NCBI RefSeq assembly: GCF_000003855.2
Contig: NW_003101682.1
Location: 1,925,148-1,989,147 of the forward strand
Length of the DNA: 64,000 bases
Source of the DNA: Blastomyces gilchristii SLH14081
Lineage: Eukaryota; Ascomycota; Eurotiomycetes; Onygenales; Ajellomycetaceae
Reading direction: 5' to 3'
A program made the position numbers and the translations under genes. The number at the start of each line of letters is the position of its first letter. Position 1 is the first letter of the stretch. Under the pieces are notes generated by a model. It was given only the letters and a program-made list of their open reading frames with translations. It was not told where the DNA came from and ran no database searches. This document shows, one piece after another, positions 1 through 12,554 of the stretch.

Positions 1-1394
1 AATGTGATTAACACAGATAGACACTGATTCATTCTTTAAGTGAGAAGACACTGATCTTTCTCTTGAGTAAGAACATATATAGATTAATTAGTAGTTGAAA
101 GTAATGTGTTCTGATTAGTTACAGTTGATATATACTTCACATTGACATCAGTCAGTGACTTCTCCAGAAGTGATCTCAGAAACTCAGAAGTCTGTTCAGA
201 CAGCAGAGACTCTTGCTTATACATAGATATTTAAGTCTACTCAGTTCATGACATCTGCATTGTTATTGTTATTCTTCAGCACAGATGTAGATATATAAGT
301 GACTGAGATGTAACATCTTCTATCACTGTTCTGTATACTCTTGAGCTTGATAAGACAGTCATTCAATATTCAGAGCTGTGTGTAGAAGTCTTCATAAGTC
401 AGGTCTTTATTTATACTTATAAGAACTTGTAAGAGTTTAAAAGTTAATGTCTTCTTAAGCATGCTAATCTTCATTCAATTCTCTTAAGATTGATCATCTA
501 CTTCTAAGATCTGAGTGTCAAAGTCAGAAATGAATGTTATGAGAGAAGTGTTTCTCTGTTAAGTACTCTGTAATTAATCTAATACTTTTTGTTGCACAGC
601 AGTGTCTTGAAACAGAATATCAAGATATTTAATGATATTATCAGACATTCACAACACTGGTTCACATGCTTTTATTCATGAATAAAACTTCTATTTTATA
701 CAATTCTTCAATCATTCATTGACATATTAATCTTGATTAATTATTGAACTGATGACATCTTCATCTATACTAAGTTTTATAAGCATTTTCATTCTTCATA
801 ATAAGTAGAGAGTGAGATTAGAAGTATTGAAATATATAAGAGTATCTAAGCATTCTTTCAGCACTTCTATATTTGATTCTATAGATACTGAAGATATGTG
901 AGTTCTCTATTAAATTAATTATTGAATTTTCTTGTATTAAAGTTATTGTGTTATATACATATCTGCTATCTTTATTATTATTATTATTATTCTTCAATTA
1001 TAGATGTATGCAGTCAGAGACTATGATATCTACCTGAGAACTTTTAGTTCCCAGGGTTTTTCCTATCTGTAAAGTTAACTATTATACATTCATCAATTTC
1101 AGATATGCAAAATCAGAAAATTCCAGCTCAGAATATAAAAACTGTTTACAAATTGCAGTGTTTTAACATCTTCTGATACTTTGAAATCATTTGACAATAT
1201 TATGACAAAGGAAAAGAGAACACAGTCTTAAAGATAGACACATTAAATAGATAGATAGAAAGGAATTGAAAGAAAAAGATAAAGTAAAGAGAGACTGTAA
1301 CAAAACAAATTATTAAAAGATAGTATATAGCTGTTTTAACAGACTATATCTGATTGATTTCCTTCTCTTCATATTCAGATAATTCTGAATTTAG
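1..1394. other. AT-rich decayed sequence, no gene
   Basis: Very AT-rich sequence with no open frame of useful length. It has the same look as the dead transposons beside it: almost no CG, CC or GG. A short TTA/ATT run sits near 975-1000. I could not assign it to an element; it may be the far end of the LINE that follows or another decayed repeat. Confidence 0.6.
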
Positions 1395-2460
1395 TCATTT
1401 TCTTATAGCTGCTTGAGTTTCTGATAGAAACTCTATTAAGTATTTAATTTCTGTCTCAGTTGAGAATAAGAATTTCATATTTAATTGATTTAGATCATAC
1501 TTCTCTTTCAATCTGGCTCTAAGACTATTGTATAATACACAGTGTATTACAATATACTCAGAATTCTTATTTGCATCGCAGAATGAGCATTCTATTGAGC
1601 CAAATCTATCATCAAATCTTTGTATATAAGATTTGAAATAGCCATATTCTAGTTTCAGCTGTATTATAGATGAGAATATTTTCTTTTTACATTTAATTAA
1701 ACAAGATTTTAACTTGAATTTTGTTTCAAATCTTGAATAATGTATACTCTTCTTTTGTTTCTATCAGCTTTCATTTCACTTATCTAAATAAGATTCTTTT
1801 ATTTTTCTCTTTATAAAAGATCAGAACACAATTTTTTGAATAGATCTGCTTAATTCTGTACTCTTTTTTACAGCTGAATCAGTCAATTCATTGTTATGAA
1901 TATTTATATAGGCAGAAACTTAGTGTAGATGAATTATCAGCTTTGATATTCTTCTCTTTTAAATTTTTGAAACAGAGTTTAAGATCAGTTCAAGATTTAT
2001 TTGATTATTATAAATCTGACTATTTTTAAGTCTTTTTAATACAGCTTGACTATCAGAGAATATTCATATCTCTTTCAAACTATTTTCTCTTTTATAAGAT
2101 TTTATTTCAATAAGTTTGAAAGCTTTCACTATTATAAATAGTTCAGCATCAAAGACTTCAGATTCACAGTCTAGATTTCAGAAATCTGACATAAAATTGA
2201 TATTATCTTCAGTATAAGCAATGTCTGTATCTAATCTATTCAAATTCTCATTTTTTAAGTCATCTGAATAAATCAGAATAGAGTCTTTTATATTGATTGT
2301 AGAAATTCTCTTCAAATACTGTTTATATTCTTTCTCTTTTAATAGTTCACTTATTTGTAAGTCTATAAGAGATTCAAGCTTTTCTCTTCAGAGAGATAAC
2401 TTCTCATGATCAACTTTTTCAACACTTAAAGAAGAAAATTGATTTTTAATCAGAGAGTAT
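1395..2460 (-). pseudogene. LINE (Tad1-like) pol remnant, RNase H domain
   Basis: Reading the minus strand with TGA taken as decayed Trp gives one continuous frame. It contains an RNase H fold in order: an ILIYSDD start (first Asp), SEVFDAELF (catalytic Glu), IFSDSQAVLKRLKN (Asp) and VSAYINIHNNELTDSAVKK (last Asp, normally HVGIxGNExAD). Downstream is a CxxC...HxxxC tail (CSFCDANKNSEYIVIHC), which follows RNase H in Tad1/I-type non-LTR retrotransposons. A stop lies at 1397-1395. No reverse transcriptase or endonuclease part was found upstream, so this is a truncated, inactive 3' end. RNase H plus a Cys/His tail is typical of the family; the Tad1 clade is inference. Confidence 0.7.
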
Positions 2461-3017
2461 AGTCTGTACAGTTAAGAAGGCATTTTCTTTGAAGAATTGT
2501 CTACAGGTGCTAGTCACCTGCAGAATGCATCTTAAGCTAATTACATTTAACCCTCTATAATTAACTGACCACCGCGTCTGTTCTCTCAGGCCAGCCACTA
2601 ATTTCCAGAGACATTAGTTAGTGACTGTCACTACTCACTTGATAACATACATATCAAGCTTTCAGTTGCTGATCTTGACCTCATTAGATGCTTATAGATC
2701 TATCAATCAGCTGTTGTAACCTCACTCTGTGTTAGAAACTAATCATAGACTTGATGACTGCAGTTCTCTCTGTCAGTATTAGAGCTTGGCAGTGAGCTTG
2801 CAGACTCTAACCTATCAGAGTGCTCTGTCTAGAGCCTAGATATATGTCTAAGCCTGCTAGTCAGATGATTTTCAAAATCATTCTCTGTATTTTGAGAAAG
2901 AGCTAGGCTTCAATGACAGCCCTAGTTAGAGACTTACTTAAGTAGTGTATAATCACTACATTAGACTTGACTCTATATCATTAGAACCTTGACAGATGTA
3001 CAGTAGAATAGTGAAAC
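2461..3017. other. Spacer before Gypsy-1, no gene
   Basis: Less mutated than its surroundings, with a few CG dinucleotides near 2570. No coding signal was seen. It ends in GAAAC (3013-3017), the left target-site duplication of Gypsy-1. Confidence 0.5.
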
Positions 3018-3275
3018 TGTAAGAAATCCCGCTCCTCGCGGATTCTTTACCTCTATTCCTATCTCTCGCGTAATCAATAGGGCTAGCGGCCCTTGACTAC
3101 ACACAACTATATAGACTGGAGTTCATGAATACTATTTATAACTCAGCTTGAATGCTATTATATATTTAACTTCTACATTTTATCTTTCTATCATGAATAC
3201 TTCTAGTAGTTAACAGTACATATCATATCAAGCTGTAAACACTTAAATAATCATCTGTGAGTACTTATTCTTACA
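3018..3275 (+). repeat. Gypsy-1 5' LTR (258 bp)
   Basis: Starts TGTAAGAAATCC and ends TTATTCTTACA. The first 110 bp keep CG-containing sequence (for example CGCGG near 3040) whereas the second half is heavily mutated. This is opposite to the 3' LTR. Confidence 0.9.
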
Positions 3276-3307
3276 TTTCAAGCTCAGTCAGTCAGCAATT
3301 ATCTGTT

Positions 3308-4400
3308 ATGACTGAAAGAACTAGAAACTTATATACTTCAATCTCTGCAAACTCTACTGCAGACATTCAGAAACAGTCATCTGAATTATGAATAGCTCTT
3401 ATGAAAGAAGTCTCAGAGAACTTATTAATTACTTACAGAATATTATTCTCTATATCTGTGACAGAGAAACTCTCTGAACTCATGAATGAATTAATCTCAG
3501 TGAAGAACATTCTTGAGCATCTCTCACAGAATTAAGCTATTTTTCTATAAGAAATACTTACTGTTCACAAACACTCTTAAACTGAGTCTCTAGACATAAT
3601 CTTCAGAAATATCTATGAACTGAAAAGAAACTTTCTTAAGCTGTGATTACTTAAGATTACTTATCAAATCACAATCTATAAAAGCTTTTATAAGTTTGTA
3701 TTTGAAATTGACTCACAAGTCTGACTATATAATATAAAAGATAAAGAAGCTGTTATCTATACAATGACAGATCTCTATTACACTGAAGTCAAGAACTGAT
3801 TAAATTATCTAGAGAATAATTATAAGAGATTTCACTGATCTGTTCTCAAGACCTATCTAGAGAATAAGTTAAGAGACTTTATAAGCTGAATAGAGAACAT
3901 CTGAGCTGTGATCATTAATATTAGAAAAAGAGATGAGAAATCTGATAAAGACTACTTACAGCACTTTATAAAATTATGATATAAATTGAGATCTGTGAAA
4001 ACAGAGCTCTGAAATAAGATCTGAATGATAATATTCATAAAGAGACTGAATAAAGATATATAGAATAAGCTCATTGAGTAAGACTCTAAGCTCTTGACAC
4101 TGAAGAAACTGATAACTCTTATTCACTGCTTACAGATCACTGTGAGAGTCACAGATCTGCAGAGAGTGAACTACTAATCAGTCTTATAAGACTCAGAATA
4201 ATGAAGAACAGATTTATCAGAAAAAGATAATAAGATATAGAGAGATTTATATCTGACTACTAAGTAGAGAGAGAGAGCTTTATAAGCTTCTATAAACAGA
4301 GTATATAATAGAGAGATTAAGAAAAAGAGACTCTGCTTCATCTATTCTAAATCAGAACATCTTTATACAAACTGTCTGAATAAATTAAAATAGAAATTTG
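3308..4400 (+). pseudogene. Gypsy-1 gag remnant
   Basis: A frame opening at ATG 3308, just after the LTR, runs with many stops through a charged, helical Gag-like stretch. It ends in a zinc knuckle at 4334-4375 that reads CFIYSKSEHLYTNC. The family pattern is CX2CX4HX4C. The second Cys is now Tyr (TGT to TAT) and the usual Gly before His is Glu, both G-to-A changes. This is a nucleocapsid remnant and cannot be functional. Confidence 0.7.
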
Positions 4401-6362
4401 AGAAGTCACAGACAGAGTCAGTAACAGTCTTCTTAAGAGTCTTGAAGCTGATATCTGAATCTGTTACTTCTCTGATGAAAATACTTGCTCATGAGAAGAG
4501 ACTGTACTGTGATACTGCTACTCTGCAAGTATAAGAAGTATTAATAAACTCAGGATCTCAGATCACTGTAGTGTCTCTAAAGCTCACAGAGTAAATAAGA
4601 TGAAAGATGAAAACTAAGAATCTGCTCTTATAATAAGCAGAGTGTGAGAACTCAGATCTGAGAGCTGAGAGACTTATAAGAGTTATCTTTGAATTACAAG
4701 ATCTCTCTGAAATCTGAAGAAGATTTGTAGAAACTGTGATTATTACAGACATCACAGATGACATGTACTTGAGACTTATATAACTTCAAAGACATAATTC
4801 ACACATAGCTGTCTGTGAGTCAGGTTTATACTTTCAATCAGTGTTAGTAGACTCACTTATAGAGATAGAATCAGTTAATACTGTAGAGTTGATTAGAGAA
4901 GACAAGCTCATCTATATAATAACTTTATAAGTGTCTGAGAATCTCACAGTTATGAAAACTGAGCTTCAGATATCAGAGAAATACTGAGATCTTACAGAGA
5001 TATTCAGCTTAGCAAAGACAGCTGAGCTTTCTTCTCACTGTAAGAAGAATCTGATAATAGATTTAATAGAAGAGTAGAAATTCTTCTAAGAATTAATCTA
5101 TAAGCTCTCTCATTATGAGATAGAGGTCTTGCAGATCTATATAAAGAAGAATCTGAAGAATGACTTCATTCAATCTTCACAGATCTCTGTAGAAGTCTCT
5201 GTGATATTTATAAAGAAGAAGAATAAAGATCTCAGATTGTATATAAACTATCACAATCTGAACTTCAAGATAATAAAGAGTCACTATTCTCTGTCTCTGA
5301 TTAAGAATGTGATCAACTGTCTCACAGAAGCTGTCATATTTATACAACTGAATATAATCAATGTATATACACAGCTGTGAATACAGTCTGAGAATAAATG
5401 AAAGACTGTCTTTAAAACTGCACTGAAATTATTTGAATATCTAGTAATGTCTTTTGATCTGACTAATATCTCTGTGATATTTCAGTCTTTTATTAATAAA
5501 ACACTTCATGTATATCTGAATGTCTTCATGATAATATATCTGAATAATGTGCTAGTGTACTTCATGAAGAAGGAAGAACACACTGAGTATATATGAAGTG
5601 TATTGAAGGTCTTAGATGAGACAGAACTGTATATTAAGCTTATAAAGTGCAACTTCAGTGTCTGTTAGATTAATTTCCTAGAATATGTAATCACTGCAGA
5701 TGATATTCAGATGAAATCTTCACAGATTGAGACTATTCTATTATAATCAGAGTTAACTAGTATTCATAAGATTCAGATCTTTCTAAGCTTTGTGAATTTC
5801 TATAGATGATTTATCTTTGTATTCACAAGAATCTTCTTAGCTCTTACAGACATACTGAAGAGTGAAAATAAGAAGAAATCATTCTATAAATGAAGAATAA
5901 AAAGATTGTTAAGAAGAGAGAACTGTGAGAACTTTCTTATCTCAGAAGCTCACAGAGTCTTTACAAGATTGAAATAGATATTCACAGACACAGTGATGCT
6001 GTTCTACTTTGATCTCTTACTCTTAATCAGATTGAAGACAGATACCTTCTTCTTTATAATTTCAGAAATAGTCTCATAACTACAGTTAAATGAGAACTGA
6101 GTTTCAGTGATCTTTTTCTCATGAAAGATACAACTCACAGAGATCAACTATGACATTCATAATCAGAAGCTTCTTATAATAGTGAAATTCTTCTATCACT
6201 GATATCACTACTTTGAGAATCTTATAACAGTGATTACTGTTAGAACTAATCATAACAGCTTACAATAGTTTATTTTAATCAAGAAACTCTCACAGTAGCA
6301 GATTCACTGAGCTCAGAGACTGAGTAAGTTCTGATTCAAGATAGAATATATCAAGAGAACTA
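4401..6362 (+). pseudogene. Gypsy-1 protease, reverse transcriptase and RNase H remnant
   Basis: Protease is seen at about 4538-4570 as VLINSGSQITVVS (family DSG, here NSG). The reverse transcriptase palm begins near 5110, with the longest open piece at 5129-5380 containing DLRLYINYHNLN, where Ty3/Gypsy has LRLCxDYRxLN. The catalytic YxDD box appears near 5535 as YLNN. An RNase H-like stretch follows to 6362 with many Trp-to-stop changes. Order and motifs are those of Gypsy pol. The frame is cut at 6370 by MITE-B and the integrase resumes after 15674. Confidence 0.82.
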
Positions 6363-6453
6363 AGAACTCATAGACTGGCCGCTGAGACCATGAATTTCAT
6401 GTTTGATCCCATTTGGTCTGGTCCCATACATTTCTTGGCGTGAATCCCGCTGG

Positions 6454-6630
6454 TGTGGTTCGGAAGAACGTACGACCGTCGGATAATAACGCGGCCGCTT
6501 CCGAACTAGCGTACGAATGTAAAGGGGGCCATAGCAGCCACTAATTAATTTAGTGTACAATATTACAATATATAAGAAGCCAGTGTACGCCTGTAATCAT
6601 ACACTGGCTTAAGCAACCTTTTGAATCACA
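6454..6630 (+). repeat. Gypsy-2 5' LTR (177 bp)
   Basis: Retains several CG sites (TTCGGAAGAACG, CGCGGCCGC). It contains a small inverted repeat GTTCGGAAG...CTTCCGAAC that could fold into a stem. It is identical in length to the 3' LTR, with only transitions between them. Confidence 0.88.
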
Positions 6631-6999
6631 TCTGATAGCATGTCTAAAAACTGGTGAGAAGTGCAGACTCCTCCAGAGTGTGATAATTCTATCTACAAAG
6701 TGATTTGTAGTTATCATATCAGTGTGATTCTAGAACATCTCAAAAGATAGTATACAAAGAGCAGTGAGTGAAAGAGCATCTGATTGATGCTGCTTCACTT
6801 GTTGAGAGAAAACTTCACACTCAGGCAAATACCATGTATGGGATGCGAACAGATGAGATGTGAGAAAGAGAATGAGAGTGATGAACCAGATTCAAAGAAG
6901 TTCACTTCCTACTCAAAAGAAGAATAAAAGAGAAGAGTGACCATCACTGAAGTTGTACAATGATAACAGAAATCATATAATGATATAGTAATATAACAA

Positions 7000-8600
7000 T
7001 ACAGTGATATAATAATAGACATTATATGATCAATAAGAAATCACTGAAATGAATATCTTTTCTAGTTAATACAAACAACACTCTTCTCTGCTATCTGAAC
7101 TGGAAGATATGCAGAACCTCTCAGAGAGTTTACTTGAAGCAGTAAGAAAAGCAGCTGAAATCACTGAACTGAAATCAAAGCTCTGTATGTGTATGAGAAT
7201 TCTAAATGAGATTGAGATCTTGTATACACAGTGACAGGCTGAGATAAAAGCTAAATAATAATTGACATTCACTGCAGATCAAGCATTCACTATAAAGAGC
7301 TTTATTGACACAATCATCATCATTAATAAGAATAGAGAAAATCAGATCTTAGACCTGCAGTGAGAGATTAAATGTTTATATAGACAGATGACTACACTGA
7401 ATCTAAAGATCTTATCATGATTGTTCACAATCTCTTCAGAAGTATACACATTATCAGAGATCACTGCACAGAATGAGAATCTGAGTATGAGATATATCAA
7501 GCCAGAAGATCTGCTGAAGTCACTAAGCTTTAATAACAACTGAAAAAATAATGCTGCAATCAGCTGACTAAGTCAGATGTAATTATATTATCAGATTGAA
7601 TGTGAACTCACAGACAGACAGTTAATGAAATTTCAATAAGTCTTAAGATCTGCTGTGTTTCTATGCAGAAAAGTGAAGTTATTATGAATAACTGATAAAA
7701 AGATGAATCTCACAGATCTGAAGTAATATTCATTCTCATAAATATGAAATAAGTTTTTCAAATGAATCTTGCATAACTTTGAGAAAGTGAATATATGAGA
7801 TAAGTGTTACAAATACTTCACTGAGTGTAGATAAGTGAGTAATCTTACATTATATTTCACACACTTCAGCTTATACTATCTTATATTGAATGAAGAGCTT
7901 TCAATATCTTTCTGTTTATAGATCTTCATTCATGATCTTATACTCAAGTTAAGAGTGGAATAAAAATGCTTAACCTCACAGCTAGATACAGTGAAGAAAG
8001 CATATAATATTCTTATTATACAGGAATAAGCAAGTCAATTGTAATAGAAAATACTGCAATCAAGTATATCTCAGTGAAGAACAAGTAATCAGACTTCTAT
8101 AACATAAGTTACATACTTGAATGTGATGAATCTAGATCTGAATGTTATCACTAAAGTGCTGAATCTTCTGAAAAAGAGATTCTCTGAGTGAAAATCTTGA
8201 TATTGTAAGTATCAAGCTTGCTTCAACTGCAGATGTCAAAATCATGATACAAAAGATTGCACTCAGTGTGCACAGTCAAGAGAAGCAAGAGAGTTAAAAA
8301 ACTAGCAGAATCAGTGAGCTCAGAGACACTCACTGATATTCTATGAAAAGTCTTCAAAGTGAAAGAGATGTCTGTGTTAGATGATTCTCTGAATTCTGTG
8401 AATATAAAGAAGAAGCAGACTTCTGAATGAAGTGTAGATGAGAATGATGAAGTGAACACTTATCTCAATACCTTGAGACCTAAAATATTAATGTATAGAG
8501 AGCACTTGAATAAGAATTGAGAGATAGCTGCAAAAGTGTTAGCAGACACAGAAGCTTCTATACAATATATTGATAATTATATAATTTGAAGATTGAAAGA
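7000..8600 (+). pseudogene. Gypsy-2 gag remnant with intact zinc knuckle
   Basis: A stop-ridden plus-strand frame of Gag-like helical sequence. The nucleocapsid knuckle at about 8219-8260 reads CFNCRCQNHDTKDC and keeps all four zinc ligands (CX2CX4HX4C), unlike the mutated knuckle of Gypsy-1. No ATG-initiated full frame survives. Confidence 0.65.
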
Positions 8601-9079
8601 GGTTCACTGAGTGAAGAATCTCTGATGCATAAGATTATCTGATAATTAATATTTAATATTATCTGTAAGAGTAAGAGTTTCCTTGCACTTTGAAGAATAA
8701 TCTTACTATATTTGAGCGCGAGAGCTGCAGAATGTGAAATACAATCTTATTCTTGAACTTGATTGATTTCAAAGATTCAATTCACAGATTCAATGATGTA
8801 CATGTCATATGCAGTTAACTGATAGAAAGAAAACAGTTCATACAATTCTATCAACTGATATGAGAAGGACATTTCATATTCCTGATATAGAAGAGTTAAA
8901 TCTGCTTACACATTAACAAGTAAAGAGAATGATTCATAAGACCTCATCTGAAAGCATTCTGTATGTCATACAGGACCTGGAAGCAGAGGAAACTGAGATA
9001 AAAGATATGTGAGAGAACAAGTGTATGAAGAAGCTTCTGAAGAAGTATAGAAAGGTCTTCTGAACAGATCTTTCATCAG

Positions 9080-10450
9080 AATTATCACTGAAATGAGAAT
9101 TTGTACATGAGATTGACACAGAGGATACAAAACCAGTCAATCAGAATGCATATTCTCTGTCACAAACACACCTTGAAGAACAGAAGCATCAGATCACAGA
9201 CCTTCTAGAATGTGATCTCATATGATTCTCATCAAGCATGTGAGGCTTTTCAGTTCTATTTATAAAAGAAATAAGTGAGAAGTGATGAATGTGTATTGAT
9301 TATCAAGCACTCAACAAGCTTACAATCAAGAATGAATATTCACTATCATGAATTCAACAACAGTTAAATACAGTCAGAAACACCTGATATCTATTGAAGA
9401 TTAATCTTCTCTCAGAATACTGACAGATCTGTATAGATAAACTATCAGTCTCATGAACTGCATTTAATATATAATGAGAGAAGTTCAAATTCCTGATAAT
9501 GTCATTCAGTCTGATAAATGTGCCTGCTATCTTTTAAATGATGATGAATATGATTCTTCATAAACAGAATAAAATCTCATATCTTATATATCTTGATAAC
9601 ATTCTAGTCTTTTCAAACTTATACAATGAATATCTGAAGTATCTTGATAAAGTGCTTATAACTCTGACAGAGTATAAGCTCTATATTAAATTAATCAAGT
9701 GTGTGTTTGAAATAGAAGAGTTGAAGTTTATAGAATATATAATGAGTGATGACTGTATACATCTCATTCTGAAGAAATTGAATATCATAGTGAATTGACT
9801 GCAGCTGAGAAATGTACATTATATACAACAGTTTCTTGAGTTAGTCTCATACTACTGCAGATTCATCAAGTATTTCACATGAATATCTGCATCACTCTCA
9901 GATCTCTTAAGAGAAACAGATACAAATCTGTGAAAGAAGAAGTTTTATTCAATTATCTGAAATACTGTATGTAAAGAGGCTTTTCTCACACTGAGAGAAT
10001 GTGTAATAACATTCTCAGTACTTATTTAATCAGATTATGATAAATCTTTCTACATTGAGACAGATGCATCTGAATGAGCTATCAGAGGTACTCTTCTACA
10101 GATGAGTAAGAACAGCAAGCTGTACTCAGTGATATATGATGATAGAAAACTATTGAGTACTGAGCTCAATTACTCAGTGTATGAAAAGAAATTACTAATA
10201 ATCAAGCACACACTGGTGTTGTGAGATAGATATATTGACAATGAGTATATAACAATGATGATCACAGATCATGAAAGCCTTGTCTATCTATAATCAATGA
10301 TAAAATCTTTCAAACACTTAGCATGTTGAATCTTGAAGTTTCAAGTGTATAATCTTTATATCAAATACTGAAAGAGATCAGACACTGTGATATCTGACAC
10401 AATCAGTTACAGACCTGATTTCATGAATGAGAATTCTGTGAACCAGGCAC
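9080..10450 (+). pseudogene. Gypsy-2 reverse transcriptase and RNase H remnant
   Basis: Recognisable Gypsy RT blocks are a CIDYQALNKLTIKNEYSLS-type motif near 9290, a YLDNILVFS box (family YLDDILVFS, one Asp to Asn) at about 9585, and downstream helices in the open piece 9538-9798. An RNase H-like DASE block lies near 10065 and a conserved LNYSVYEKKLL motif near 10170. Several Trp codons are now TGA. Inactive. Confidence 0.8.
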
Positions 10451-10669
10451 AAGGAACATTCATATTAAACATGCTGAGAGAATGCAAGAAATCAGAATGA
10501 GTGAACATTATGATCTCTTGCTTAAAGAATGATAAAATATCAGATGATAAGTGTCTTATAAAAGTAGTAGAAGAGATGCTTCTGAACTTCAAGCTGAGGA
10601 AATTGAAAAACAACATTGTGCTTTATCATGATCTAGAATACATAGAAGCTCTCTATCTAGAATCTTTAT

Positions 10670-12150
10670 TTTAATATGACTTGATGACTCACATGCACAA
10701 GGAATTCAGTCACTTAGAAAGTCCTGAACTCATGAGTGTACTCAAATCAAGAGTATACTGGTCAAGCATGACTGAGAACATTCAGATGTATACTCATGAG
10801 TGTCTGAATTATCAGATTATGAAAGGATCTAAGAAAGGGTTAGAATATAAGAAAGTGTAACATCAGATGAAGTATATAATACAGTCATTCAAATGATGAG
10901 AGATGAATCTCATAGACATATTACTGCAAACATCAAATGAAAACTGATGAATAATCACTGCTATTAATTACACTACTGGCTGGTCAGTTATGAAAGCAGT
11001 TTCAGAGATGACAGAGAAGATGATGATGAAGTTTCTACATAATGAGATCTATGTCAACTATGAAATGTTATATGAGATTCTAACTGATAATAGTATGAAC
11101 CTTGTAGAAGAAGCAGTGAGGCATTTTATGAGTCAGTTACAGATAAGACATTGTAGAATAATGCCATATCATTCACAGATGAACAGAAAGATGAAATACT
11201 TGAATGAAATCTTGAGTAACATGCTGATGAAATATCTAGTGAGCAAGTCTATAAGATTATGAAATGAATATCTCAGTCAGACACTATTAGTTATGTGAAT
11301 TCAGTAGTATGCAGTCTTTAAGCATTCATCATTCTATCTGTTGTATGAATTGCATCCGTGCATCTCAGAGAATGCTTTGAAAAAGATAGAGAAGGAAACA
11401 GCAGTTACAGATGCAGCAGTAGCAGTTGCAGACACAACAGTCACAGACATAAAATCAAGATTGAAAGAGATCAGTCATGTATGTACAAAAGCTAACAAGT
11501 TACTTCTGAACTGAGCAATTCAATCAAAAAGAATACAAGACTCACTAGTTAAGAAATCAAGTCTCAAGATGAGAATGTGAGTTCTTGTATACAATGAGAG
11601 TTCTGAGAAGTTTCAATCTGAATGATTTAAGTCATATAAAATACTTAAATCACATTCTCTGAGAATGTATGCATTGAAAGAATCAGAGGAATGAGTCTTA
11701 TGCAACTTAATAAATGATTCATGACTTATGAAAGTAAAGATGCAAGACTCAAGTGAATTATAATCATCTACAGCACTATTATCAGTGTTGAAAAAGAAGA
11801 GACTTATAATTGAAAAGTCTCATAAGATAAGAGAAATCATAGATGCTTATAAATCAGATGATCTCACTTATTCTGATCTTTTCATAATTATAAGAAAAGA
11901 ATGAGAAGTAATGAAGAAATCAGATAAATACTACACTTTAATAAGTGATGAGACTGTAGCTGATTGTATAATAACACACTGCAGACAGCAGATATAACAC
12001 AGCAAAGAACAGTCTCAAAGCAGCAGACTTATATGTGAGTCAGATTGCAGAAGAAAAAGAAATTCAGAGTTGAATTCAACTGTTTACATCAGTTCAATTG
12101 TGAAGATTACAGAGAATGAACTATTCAAAACATCTGTGAATACATAGAAT
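10670..12150 (+). pseudogene. Gypsy-2 integrase remnant
   Basis: The frame contains an HMHKEFSHL zinc-binding-like start and the core of a DDE integrase: NYTTGWSVMKAVSEM (family DxxTxW), EILTDNSMNLVEEAVRHF (second Asp, family TDNGSNF) and RIMPYHSQMNRKMKYLN (family PYHPQTNGxVExxN, with the catalytic Glu position now Lys). The longest open piece is 10990-11262. A charged C-terminal tail reaches about 12150. No chromodomain was recognised. Confidence 0.78.
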
Positions 12151-12554
12151 CAAGCCATCTCAACCTCTGAGAATGCTCAGAGATTGAATGAGATTAGTTT
12201 TAATAAGCTGTTCACTGTAGTGGTCTGAGCGGGTGAAGAGAGACAGTATAATATATGAGACAGAATTACAAAAGATGAAAGCTGCTGAATCTAGTCACTG
12301 AATACTGTATTATATAGAGATCATGTAAGAGTAGTGACTAGCAGATAAAGAAAAAGTGTAAGAAAAGAAAAGAAATAATGAATTAATTATCAACTGTAAG
12401 AGTCAGTTATAAAAGATAAATATTATCATATACACTTCATTCATTTTCATATATCATATATTTAATCTATTTCCAATGCCACATCACCTGAAAAACATCA
12501 AAAATAAAGAAAATCTCAAAACTCGAGATCTGTAAGAAATTCAAGAGCTGTAAG

